This document shows, in pieces, positions 33,036 through 42,000 of a stretch of 60,010 bases of DNA; position 1 is the first letter of the stretch; every line of letters begins with the position of its first letter. A program made the position numbers and the translations under genes. A model generated the notes under the pieces. It did not search any database. It was given only the letters and a program-made list of their open reading frames with translations, and was not told the origin of the DNA. Location of the stretch: contig CALCHY010000229.1 of the NCBI GenBank assembly GCA_937907415.1, positions 1-60,010 on the forward strand, given 5' to 3'. Source of the DNA: an uncultured Trueperaceae bacterium. GTDB taxonomy: Bacteria; Deinococcota; Deinococci; Deinococcales; Trueperaceae.

Positions 33036-35657
33036 TTACTCCGCAGCTGGCGGGGTGAGGAGGTTGGCGTAGATGCGGTATGCGCCCGGCACGTTGTTCT
33101 CGATCTGCGTGTGCAGCACGAGGCTCGTGTAGGTGTAGCGGCCCTTGCCGACGTTGGTGGTGAGCATGGAGCCGAGGAACGGCAGCTCATCCCAGGTGTC
33201 TGGCCACTGGGCGTCCGTGACGCTGAAGAGCGGGGTGTAGTGCTCGTCCCACTCCTGGGCGAAGTAGAGGCCGCGCTCCTTGACCCAGTTGTCGAAGTCG
33301 GCGCTGCTTAGGGTGTTCGGCGTGGTCATGATCGGGTTGGTCGGGTCGAGGAACTCGACTTCGCCGTCCGCTGCGGTCACGCGCGAGAGGAGGGAGACAC
33401 GGCCGAGTTGGATCTCGTATGGCGGCACGGTCTCGGGATCCCAGGCGTCTGCCGGGCGGTGGTACTGGACGAGCAGGTTGCCACCATCTTCGACCCACTG
33501 CATGAGGCGCTCGTTGGCGGCGAACAGGTCGGGGCGGGCGCGGTAGGAGTAGATGCCCACGGCGATCGAGTCGTACTTGCCGAGGTCACCGGTCGTAAGG
33601 TCGTCCTCGGTGAGGAGGTCGACGTTCATGCCGATCTGGCGGAGGCCCTGGTAGACGATGTCGGAGCCGCCGTCCACGTAACCGATGCGCAGGGCGGGGT
33701 CGAACGCGACCTCGAGCGCCTTGACGTTGGCGGTAGCGGCGCTGACGAGGTAGGTCTTGCCGACGTGCTCGTAGCTGATGACGCGGGTGTAATCGGTGCT
33801 GTTGGCGTCGCCGGAAGCGCTTACGGAGAAGTCGTAGGAGCCTTCGGTGAGGCCTTCGCCTGGGACGAGCGTGAAGGTGGCGCCGCGGGCGTCACCCTTG
33901 CGGTTGAAGCTGAGGGTGACGGAGGCGGGCTCGACCGTCCAGCCTTCAGGGGCGTTGACGGTGAGGACCGTCTCAGCGGGGCCGTCGACGTAGTTCGTGG
34001 CGGCGACGCTCATGGTGAGTTCGGACGGGCTGAGGAAGTTGTAGACGAGGTTCTCGGGGGTGACGCGCAGGGAGACGTCTGGCAGTACGCCGATGATCTC
34101 ACGCGAGTCGACCGTCACTTGGAACGGCACGCCGTCGACTTCGTAGCTGATGACGCCGTAGACGTCGCCGTCCGCGTGGAACGGGCTGACGTTGCGGCGG
34201 TAGGGGTTGTAGTAGGGGGCGTCGGCCGGAACGGTGACGATGAAGACCTGCTTGGCGGTCTGGCCGTTGCTGAGGGTAGCTGGCTCGACGGCTTCCTTGG
34301 CCTCGACGGTCCAGCCGGCTGGGGCGACGACGTCGAAGGTGACGTTCTCGGCGTTGACGTTACCGCCGAGGTAGGCGCTGACGGTCACTTCGGTGCTGCC
34401 GCCGCGGGTGAGTTCTGGGTTGGCGGCCACGACGCGCGTGACGAGCGATAGGGCCTTGCGGCTGGCGGCCTGGAGTTCGACTTCCTTCTGCGCGAGGCGG
34501 AAGTCTACGTCGCTGGCGACAGCGGCGTCGACGTCGCTGACGGTGGCCAAGGTGGCGCGGGCGGCGCGCACGGTGGCGATCGCAACGGTGAGGTGGCCCT
34601 GCACGGCGGAGAAGTCGGGGAACGCGGCGAGGGCGCGGTCGATGGCGGCCTGGCTGTCGGTCAGGAGACCGGCGACCGTGGCGTTGGCGACGTTGGCGGC
34701 GAGGTCACCGACGGTGTAGGGGATACCAGCGAAGAGCGAGGTGTCGGTCTCGGCGTCGGTCACGAACGACTGGACGAGGTGGAGGTTCGAGTTGCTGGCG
34801 CGCTCGTCGGCCCAGCTGCCCATGTCCTGGCTGCGGTGGTAGGCGCGGGACTGCTGCCCGAGCTGCTCGTAGGTGGCGCCGAAGAACTGGTCGTAGCCGC
34901 CGGTCGGGATGGTGAGGGTCGCTTCGAGTTCGAAGTCGGCCTGGCCACTGCCCTTGCCGCTCGGGAGGTAGAACTTGGCAGCCTGCCAAGGCTCGAGGCC
35001 CATCTCGAGGTGCTGCGGGAAGGCGTTGGGGTCGGCGGCAAGCGCGAAGGCGGTCTCGGCGGCGTAAGCCATGGCGCGGTGGTTGCCGTGCTGCCCGAAG
35101 ACGTTCTGGAAGTTGGTGAAGATGACGTCTGGGCGGCTCTGGCGGATGGCGCGGACGAGCTTCTCCATCATCACGTCTTCGCCCCAGATCTCGAGGGTCT
35201 CGACGGCGGACTTGGAGAAACGGAAGTCGTAGATGGGGTCGTCGAAGCTCTCGCTGAGGAAGAAGAGTTCGACGTTGAAGGCGGCGCTAGCTTCTTCCAT
35301 CTCGCGGCTGCGGAGAACGCCGAGGGCCTGGCGGTACTCGGTGCCGATGGAGTTCTGGCCACCCTCACCGCGGTTGGCGGTGACGGTGATGCTGCGTACG
35401 CCCATGCCGCGCGAGAGGAGCGCGATCTGGCTCGAGCGCTCGTCGTCAGGGTGCGCGCCGACGGTCATGAACGACGCGACGGACTTCAGGGGCGTGAGGG
35501 CTTCGTAGAGCTCGACGATGCCGCGGTGCTTTTCCTGCTCGGGCACGCGTGCGTCGGTGCGGCTTTGCGCTGACGCCGCCGCGATGGCGAGGGCCAGCAG
35601 CGAAACGATTACCGTGCGCAGGAAGGATGAGTAAGAACGCTTGGGCTTGTTATGCAT
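33036..35657 (-). CDS. Secreted PIG-L/LmbE family deacetylase with C-terminal beta-domains
   Basis: 873 residues. Signal peptide to about residue 30 (ALAIAAASA). PIG-L domain with zinc motif GAHPDDE (67-73) and HGNHR near 186; these enzymes remove acetyl groups from GlcNAc-type sugars. From about 400 two NEW3/NPCBM-associated Ig-like domains (LSPSELTMSVAATNYVDGPAETVLTVNAPEGWTVEP type), then a C-terminal Rossmann-like region (YDSIAVGIYSYRARPDLFAANERLMQWVEDGGNLLVQYHRP) typical of the long secreted members. Acts outside the membrane, probably on cell-surface or environmental amino sugars. Next to a ROK repressor gene. Confidence 0.88.
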   Translation of the reverse strand: MHNKPKRSYSSFLRTVIVSLLALAIAAASAQSRTDARVPEQEKHRGIVELYEALTPLKSVASFMTVGAHPDDERSSQIALLSRGMGVRSITVTANRGEGGQNSIGTEYRQALGVLRSREMEEASAAFNVELFFLSESFDDPIYDFRFSKSAVETLEIWGEDVMMEKLVRAIRQSRPDVIFTNFQNVFGQHGNHRAMAYAAETAFALAADPNAFPQHLEMGLEPWQAAKFYLPSGKGSGQADFELEATLTIPTGGYDQFFGATYEQLGQQSRAYHRSQDMGSWADERASNSNLHLVQSFVTDAETDTSLFAGIPYTVGDLAANVANATVAGLLTDSQAAIDRALAAFPDFSAVQGHLTVAIATVRAARATLATVSDVDAAVASDVDFRLAQKEVELQAASRKALSLVTRVVAANPELTRGGSTEVTVSAYLGGNVNAENVTFDVVAPAGWTVEAKEAVEPATLSNGQTAKQVFIVTVPADAPYYNPYRRNVSPFHADGDVYGVISYEVDGVPFQVTVDSREIIGVLPDVSLRVTPENLVYNFLSPSELTMSVAATNYVDGPAETVLTVNAPEGWTVEPASVTLSFNRKGDARGATFTLVPGEGLTEGSYDFSVSASGDANSTDYTRVISYEHVGKTYLVSAATANVKALEVAFDPALRIGYVDGGSDIVYQGLRQIGMNVDLLTEDDLTTGDLGKYDSIAVGIYSYRARPDLFAANERLMQWVEDGGNLLVQYHRPADAWDPETVPPYEIQLGRVSLLSRVTAADGEVEFLDPTNPIMTTPNTLSSADFDNWVKERGLYFAQEWDEHYTPLFSVTDAQWPDTWDELPFLGSMLTTNVGKGRYTYTSLVLHTQIENNVPGAYRIYANLLTPPAAE

Positions 35658-35964
35658 CTAGTCTGTGCCTCCAGGTGGGGCGCTGAGCGTGAGCCTGTGA
35701 CGCGCGTTGGCGGGCGGCCTTGCGGGTCTATCGACGGAGCATGAACGTTGCTTCTCGGTCCCTGAACAATCACCTCCACGGCTTCGGACTAGTGCCGGTA
35801 GCTAAGCAGATCGTTGCGGTCGAACGGGAGAGGGCTAGATAACCCCTTTAGCAATGGGCTTTGTAAACTACCTACGAAAGGCAGCGTATGTCAGCGTTCG
35901 CGGCCTTGTCAACCGGATGTCAGGTGAGTGGTACACAGGTGCGCGACCCGCCAGTCGGCGGCCG
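35658..35964. other. Intergenic region between PIG-L and ROK genes
   Basis: No gene seen. It contains the upstream region of the PIG-L gene and a 22-base imperfect palindrome CTTT...AAAG at 35859-35880 that has a relative at 44585-44606. TTTACA (minus strand, 35862-35867) could be a -35 element; no good -10 was found. Confidence 0.35.
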
Positions 35965-37089
35965 TCAACAGCGCACGGGCAGCTCCAACAAGGTGAAGGA
36001 ATCCTCCAGCTGGTCTATCGCGAGGTGCGCAACGCCACGCAGCGCCGCCTCCGGTCCGAGCGCCACCGGCACGACCTCGAGCGGCAACGGCGGGCTCAAG
36101 CGTTCGCGCAACTCGCGTACTAGCTCGTGCTCGACGTCGGCGGGCCACGACACCACCAGCAACTCAGGGTCGAGCAAGCAGACGGCGTTCTGCAGCACCA
36201 CTGCCAGGTCCGTCGCCAGCTCCGCGAACGCTCGCCGCGCCGCGCTCGTAGTCAACGTCACACGGCCGTCAACTACGACCTGCGCCCTCAACGCCTGCAA
36301 GTGCGCTTCCAGTTGGCCTGGCTGGTTGAGGCTCGGGTTAGCCAGTCTGTCCACCTGAGCTACTGCGCCGTAACCGATCTCCCCTGCCGCCGAGTGGCTG
36401 CCGCGGTAGATGCGCCCATCGAGGGCGACGCCCATGCCAACGCCCGTCGTCAGGGCGAGGAAGAGCGCGCTCGAGCGGCCAGCCACCGCCCCGAAACGGA
36501 GCTCGGCCGTCGCCAAGGCGTTCACGTCGTTCTCGAGCGTGACAGCGTAACCGAACTGCTCCTCGAGCACGGCCCCTAGGGGATAATCGTGCCAGCCGAG
36601 GGCCGGGGCGTAGCGCACGGTGCTAGCCCGCGCCGCCACGACGCCAGGCAACGCAACCGCCAGCCGACCGATGGCGTTAGCCGCCGACCACGAGTCGAGC
36701 AGCCCGCCAAGCCAGCTGAACAGCTCGTCTTTATCCGCCGCCAGGACGTCAGGCGCCGAGTCGCGGGCGAGCACCCGCCCAGCCAAGTCGAAGAGCGCGG
36801 CGCGTGGGTTGGCCTCGGAAAGGTCAACAGCTAAGACGCAGGCGGCCGCCGCGTTGAAGTCGATGAGTTGCGCTGGGCGTCCGCCCCGCGCCGTGCTGTG
36901 CCCGACCGGCTTACAGATGCCCAACTGTCCGAACTCCTGGAGGATCGTCCCGACCGTAGGGTGGCTGAGGCCGGTCGCCTGGCAGAGGTCGTGACGCGAG
37001 AGCGCCTCGCCATACCTCTCGAGGAGACAGTGGTAGATGGCGCGGCGATTCCCCTCGCGCACGCCCTCCCTTTCCCGGTTCAGTCGCAC
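35965..37089 (-). CDS. ROK family transcriptional repressor
   Basis: 374 residues. N-terminal winged helix (about 12-75; RHDLCQATGLSHPTVGTILQEF), then the ROK sugar-kinase-like fold with LAVDLSEANPRAALFDLAG and LENDVNALATAELRFGA, TTGVGMGVALDGRIYRGSHSAAGEIGY. The usual CxCGxxGCxE zinc site is absent, fitting a regulator (NagC/XylR type) more than a kinase. Likely responds to a sugar or amino sugar; it may control the adjacent PIG-L gene, itself or the sugar ABC operon. Confidence 0.88.
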   Translation of the reverse strand: MRLNREREGVREGNRRAIYHCLLERYGEALSRHDLCQATGLSHPTVGTILQEFGQLGICKPVGHSTARGGRPAQLIDFNAAAACVLAVDLSEANPRAALFDLAGRVLARDSAPDVLAADKDELFSWLGGLLDSWSAANAIGRLAVALPGVVAARASTVRYAPALGWHDYPLGAVLEEQFGYAVTLENDVNALATAELRFGAVAGRSSALFLALTTGVGMGVALDGRIYRGSHSAAGEIGYGAVAQVDRLANPSLNQPGQLEAHLQALRAQVVVDGRVTLTTSAARRAFAELATDLAVVLQNAVCLLDPELLVVSWPADVEHELVRELRERLSPPLPLEVVPVALGPEAALRGVAHLAIDQLEDSFTLLELPVRC

Positions 37090-37170
37090 TTGCGCCCCCT
37101 TAGCGCTCTACTGCGTTCGTGTGTAGCAGAGATACCGCGCTTGGTTCGGCATGTCAAACGCCACACCCAC

Positions 37171-38052
37171 TCAGCGCACGAGACCGTGCGGGGCCCACTC
37201 CTTGAAGAGCAGCGCCTCGACGTCGTCATCCGACCGTGCCTGCAGCCACGTACCGCCGTAGCGCAAGAAGAGCGACTTGAGGTCGGCTTGCCAGCGCTCA
37301 AGGTTCTGCGCGTAGGTCTCGAGCGCGGCGTCTGTTAGGGCGATGTTCAGTTCGGAGCCAGACTCCGCGTCCTGCAGGGTGAGGGTGCCGCTCCCCAAGC
37401 TGGCCGGGTCGAGTTCTGCTGGCGAGCAGACCTGCACGCCGACGACCTCCTGCCTAGCCGCCCGCAGGATGCCCAAGCCCGTCTCCGGCGTGGTGAACAG
37501 CCAATCGCTAACCACGATGCATAGACCTGGCCGAGGGAGGCGCGCGGCTAAGGCCTTGGCGGCGCTCCCGAAATCGACGGCGCCGCGCGCCTCCAACCCG
37601 GCCAACCAGTCGAACAGCGGCGGAGCGGCGCGGACGCTGCCCCCTCGCGGGCTCCACTGCAGGCCGCGGCCCGTGAAGGCGGCGAGCCGCACGCGGTCGC
37701 TGCCGGCCAGAGCAACGTACGCGAGCGCCGCCGCCACGCGCCGCGCCAGCAACGACTTCTCCGGATCGCCGTGCGCCATGGAGGCGCTCATGTCGACCAC
37801 CACCGTCACGGCCAACTGCTCGAGGACGTCTCCCTCGCGCACGAACAGCTCGCCTGAGCGCGCCTCGACGAACGGGTCCACGCGCCTGAGGTCATCGCCC
37901 GGCTGGTAGGCGCGGTGCTCCGCGAACTCGAGGCCAGGGCCCAGCGTGCTCGAGCGGTGCTCACCCACGCCGCCGAAGGTCGCGGCGCGCGGTGCGCTGA
38001 GGCGTCTGCGCGTGAGGCGCTGCAGTAGTTGTGGCGCTGGGGTGACGTCCAC
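37171..38052 (-). CDS. DUF58 family protein (VWA-like)
   Basis: 293 residues. DUF58 pattern FAEHRAYQPGDDLRRVDP (about 43-60) and a MIDAS-like VVVDMSASM (about 87-95). Soluble. DUF58 proteins work with MoxR ATPases and BatA/VWA membrane proteins as chaperone-like complexes. The gene is 4 bases after moxR and ends the four-gene operon. Confidence 0.9.
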   Translation of the reverse strand: MDVTPAPQLLQRLTRRRLSAPRAATFGGVGEHRSSTLGPGLEFAEHRAYQPGDDLRRVDPFVEARSGELFVREGDVLEQLAVTVVVDMSASMAHGDPEKSLLARRVAAALAYVALAGSDRVRLAAFTGRGLQWSPRGGSVRAAPPLFDWLAGLEARGAVDFGSAAKALAARLPRPGLCIVVSDWLFTTPETGLGILRAARQEVVGVQVCSPAELDPASLGSGTLTLQDAESGSELNIALTDAALETYAQNLERWQADLKSLFLRYGGTWLQARSDDDVEALLFKEWAPHGLVR

Positions 38053-38056
38053 TGTC

Positions 38057-39079
38057 TTACTTGGCGAGCACGTGACGCTCGAATACCTGCTCGAGTAGCC
38101 GTTCTGCGTTCACGTTAGGGTCCGCCTCGCCCTCGAAGTTCAACTGGAAGCGGTGGCGCAGCGTCGGCCGCAACATGGCGCGCAGGTCCTCGAAGCTGAC
38201 GTTGTAGCGCCCCCGCAGCAAGGCGTGCGCCTTGGAAGCGAGCAGCAGCGATTGCCCGCCGCGCGGGCTGACGCCGAAGCGCACGTAGCGCTTCACCTCG
38301 GAACTGGCGGTCTCCCCCTCTGGGTGGGTGGCGAGGAGGAAGCGCGCGACTCCGCGCCGCACGTGGGCGGCGACGGGAACGTCACGCACGAGCCGCTGCA
38401 GCGCCAAGATGTCCTCGGCGTCGAGCACGTGCTCCGGCGTGGCGAGGCCCTGGCCGGTGGTCTGGTCGAGGATGGCGTCCATCACGTCTTCGGTCGGCAG
38501 TGGCATGACGATCTTGACGAGGAAGCGGTCCAGCTGCGCCTCCGGCAGCAAGTAGGTGCCTTCCAGCTCGATGGGGTTCTGCGTGGCAAGCACGAAGAAC
38601 GGGCGCGGCAGTGGCCAGGTGCGGCCAGCGGCCGTGACCGTATGTTCCTGCATGGCCTCGAGGAGCGCGGACTGCGTCTTGGGCGTGGCGCGGTTGATCT
38701 CGTCAGCCAACAGGAGTTGCGTGAAGATGGGGCCAGGCTGGAACTCGAGGCGCCCACTGCCCTGCTCGTCACGCAGGAGCACCATGGTGCCCGTCACGTC
38801 CGCCGGCATGAGGTCCGGCGTGAACTGCACGCGCGCGAACTGCAGGCCGGCGGCCACGGACACGGTGCGCACCAACAGCGTCTTGCCAAGACCTGGAGCC
38901 CCCTCGAGGAGCACGTGGCCGCCGGACACTAGCCCGATCAGTAGCTGATCGACGACTTCTTCCTGTCCGAGCACCACGCGGCCGATCTCGTGGCGTAGGC
39001 GCTGCAGTCCCGCCAGGGCCTTGTCGAGGGCGGCTTGGTCGATGTTCGGGGTGACGCTAACTTCAGTTGGCAACTGCAT
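38057..39079 (-). CDS. MoxR-family AAA+ ATPase
   Basis: 340 residues. Walker A LLEGAPGLGKT (about 58-68), Walker B LLLADEINRA, sensor-1 FVLATQNPIELEGTYLLPEAQLDRF. MoxR proteins remodel or activate partner complexes, often metal insertion or envelope functions. ATG at 39079 overlaps the stop of the VWA gene (TGATG), so the much longer upstream frame is rejected. Confidence 0.94.
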   Translation of the reverse strand: MQLPTEVSVTPNIDQAALDKALAGLQRLRHEIGRVVLGQEEVVDQLLIGLVSGGHVLLEGAPGLGKTLLVRTVSVAAGLQFARVQFTPDLMPADVTGTMVLLRDEQGSGRLEFQPGPIFTQLLLADEINRATPKTQSALLEAMQEHTVTAAGRTWPLPRPFFVLATQNPIELEGTYLLPEAQLDRFLVKIVMPLPTEDVMDAILDQTTGQGLATPEHVLDAEDILALQRLVRDVPVAAHVRRGVARFLLATHPEGETASSEVKRYVRFGVSPRGGQSLLLASKAHALLRGRYNVSFEDLRAMLRPTLRHRFQLNFEGEADPNVNAERLLEQVFERHVLAK

Positions 39080-42000
39080 CAGTCCTTCCGGGTTCGGGTT
39101 CTCGGCAGTAGGTCGGGGGCGTAGCGCCCCGTGAGTTCGAGTAGCAGCACCATCAGCGCGGCGACCGTCAGCCACGGCCAGGCCGGCGCGCGTTGCCAGT
39201 GCCACCTGGCCACCTGGCCGACGTCCGCGAGGCTCGCCAGTTCACGGCCGCCAGTCGCGCGGGCTAGGGCTGGCAGGAGCATGGGGTTGACCAACCCGCG
39301 GTCGAGCACCGCCGGGTACGGCACGCTCAGCGTGGCGCTGGCGCCGCCTGCACTGATCAGGTAGTCGCCGACTTCATCTAGTAGCGCCGTGGCTACAAAG
39401 CCCTCTTGACCGACGGCGCGGGCGTCAAGCGCGCGGGCGGTGCCGTCAGGGTCAGTTAGCACCACGTCCGGGGAGGTGGCCGCGACCGTAAGCAGGTCAC
39501 CGTCGCGCGTCAGGTGGAGGACCGGCCCTTCTTCTGCTAGGGCCACGGCCAGTTGCCTGAGCAAGTGCGCCCACAGCTGGGGGTAGCCGTCCTCGCCAAG
39601 CCACGAGCTTGTCCAGGAGCCAGCGGCGTGGCTCGTGAACGCCACGACCTCACCCGCCCCGTGATGCCAGCTGGCGAGCAGCGGCATCACCTCGCCCTCG
39701 TCGTTGGTTACCGACAGGTGCAGCGTTGCCTCTGGCTTCACTGAGGTCGGCACGTAGCCAGCCACGGGCGGTAGTTCGTCTGGCCATGCGCGCAGGAACG
39801 GCGCGCGCCGGTCGTGCCAGGCCGGTACCGTGTTGCGTTCTTCCGTCAACTCGCCTGCTTGCAGGAGGACCTCGTGAGCCATGATGCTCGGCAGCGCCGC
39901 GAAATCTACGCTCGAGTGGAAGGTGCCGCCGCCGAGGCGCGCCACTTCGCGCAGCTGCTCGCCATCGGCTTCCGGCCCGATGGCGATGGTGGACACCGTG
40001 ATGTTGCGCTCCCGCATGAGCGCGAGCACGCCCTCGAAGTCGCCGGGCAACGAGAGGCCGTCGCTCATGACCATGACCGTCGCCTGGGCGGCCCCAGCGT
40101 CCGCTAGCACCTCGTACGCCGCTACCAGCGCGGGGTAGAGGTTAGTGCCGCCTCGCGGCTCTAGCTCGAGGATGGCCTTCCGGAACTCCTCGTCGTCCGC
40201 GGCTAGCCCGAGCGGCACGAGCGTCCGCGCCGTGGAGTCGAACACGATGAGGCTGCTGCGCGCGCCCTCTGGCAGCAACTCGTTGGCGCGCAGGGCGGCG
40301 ACCTTGGCGATGTCGAGGCGCACTTGATCGCCCGCGTACTGCCGCATGCTGTTCGAGCGGTCTAGCACGAAGGCCAGCGCCAGCTCCGGCGCCTCGCGGG
40401 GCACGAGGCTCGAGGTCGGTGAGAGGCGCTCGAGCGGCGTCTCGTAGTAACCTCCCGGGCCGAAGGCGTTCTCGCCACCGAGCAGCAGGAGGGTCACGCC
40501 GCCGTCATGCACGGCCGCTTCGAGCGCGAGCTGCTGTTGCGTGGTGAGGGCGACGGCAGGCACGTTCATGAGCACTACCGCGCCGTAGGCGCCGAACTCG
40601 TGCGCGGCGGCCGGCGCGACCTCCGGCGCCACTACGCTCACCTGTAGGCCCTGGGTGTCAAGGGCGCCGACCAGGACTTGCGCCCAGTCGGGAGCGCCGG
40701 CAACGAGCAGTACGCGCGGGGCCCGCCCCACGGTCACGACCGTGCCGTAGCGGTCGTTAGCTGGCTCTGCGTCGGCGGCGGTCGTCACCGCGACCTCGTA
40801 GTAGTAAGCGCCCGCCGCGGCCTCCATGGCCTCGACGCTCACCCGGTTGTCGCCGGGCAGCAGGGTTACTTCCTGCGTGTCGATCAACTCGCCGTCACGG
40901 TAAGTGCTTACGCTAGCCGGCCATTCGTGCGCGGCAGCAGTGGACCCCGAAGCCAAGTGCACGATGGCGTGCAGTTCGAAGCGGTCGCCCGCCAAGACGC
41001 TCACGGGGGCCGTTACGGACCTGACGAGCGCGTCCGTCTCCGCCGCGAGCGGCAAGGACAGCGAGTCAATGCTCATGCCGCGGCCCGTTGTCCTGGCGCC
41101 CGCCCGCGTCACGTCGCCGCGCGTCTCGCTGGCGGCGCCGGCCACGACCAACCGCGCTGGCGTGCCGGGAGGCACAAGGGCAGCGGCAACGTCGACGGCC
41201 GCCTCGAGGTCCGAGTGCTGCGCGCCCAAGCTGACGAGGCGCGCTTCCGGCATGGCAGCAAGCTCGACGTCGGCGGCATGAGGCGCTACCACCACGAGCC
41301 GACCGGAGTGGGTTGGCAGTGGCAGCCTCACGCCAGCAGCCGCCACGCCGAGCAGCACCAGGACCGCCGCTCTGGTAGCCAGCAGCGCCGCGCGCCGCGC
41401 TCCCGCCTGCGCGCGCACCGCCACCACGGCCTCGGCCATGAGTACGCCGATGAGGGTCACGAGCAGGGCGAGGCGCAGATCGAACGGCGTCCTCATCGCA
41501 GTCGTGGCCGCTGTAGCAGGCGGCTCGACGCGCGCCTGGAAGGCGTTGACCGCCAGCGGCCTCGTCACGCCATGAGCACCGGTTAGCAGGTTGACGCCCG
41601 CGACCTCCGGCATGAACGTCGCCGCAACTAGTTCGGTGCCAGCGTAGTCAAGGCGGCCCAAGGCGCTGGCGCGTCCGCGTGGGTCGGTAACGCCGATGGT
41701 GCCAGCCGGGAGGCGGCACTCCAGACCGACGAAGCACGGCGCCTCGACGAACGCCCCCGCGTTGGGTCTCACCAGCTCGAGCAGGTCGCGTACGAAGAGG
41801 GGGAAGCTGTTGGTGGCCGGCCAGTCGGAGGCGGCGATGTCGCTGTTCAGCCGCAGTTCCAGTCCAGCGCTGGTGGTGCGGGCCTGCAAGATCGGTCCCG
41901 CGGAGCCGCTCACCAACACGGTCGCGCCGGGGAGGGCGTCAACGCGCCATGCCGTCCCGAAGGCGAGGTTCGCCCAGTCGACGCCCGCGGTCAACGGGTG

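Noticed and set aside
33408..34451. Long open plus-strand frame inside the PIG-L gene, and similar long frames opposite csb/HsdR/norB genes
   Set aside because: Antisense shadows produced by high GC; they lack ribosome sites, recognisable domains and sensible composition (Val/Gly/Asp- or Arg-rich).
35965..37089. ROK protein considered as a sugar kinase
   Set aside because: It has an N-terminal winged helix and lacks the zinc-site cysteines of ROK kinases; regulator is the better call.
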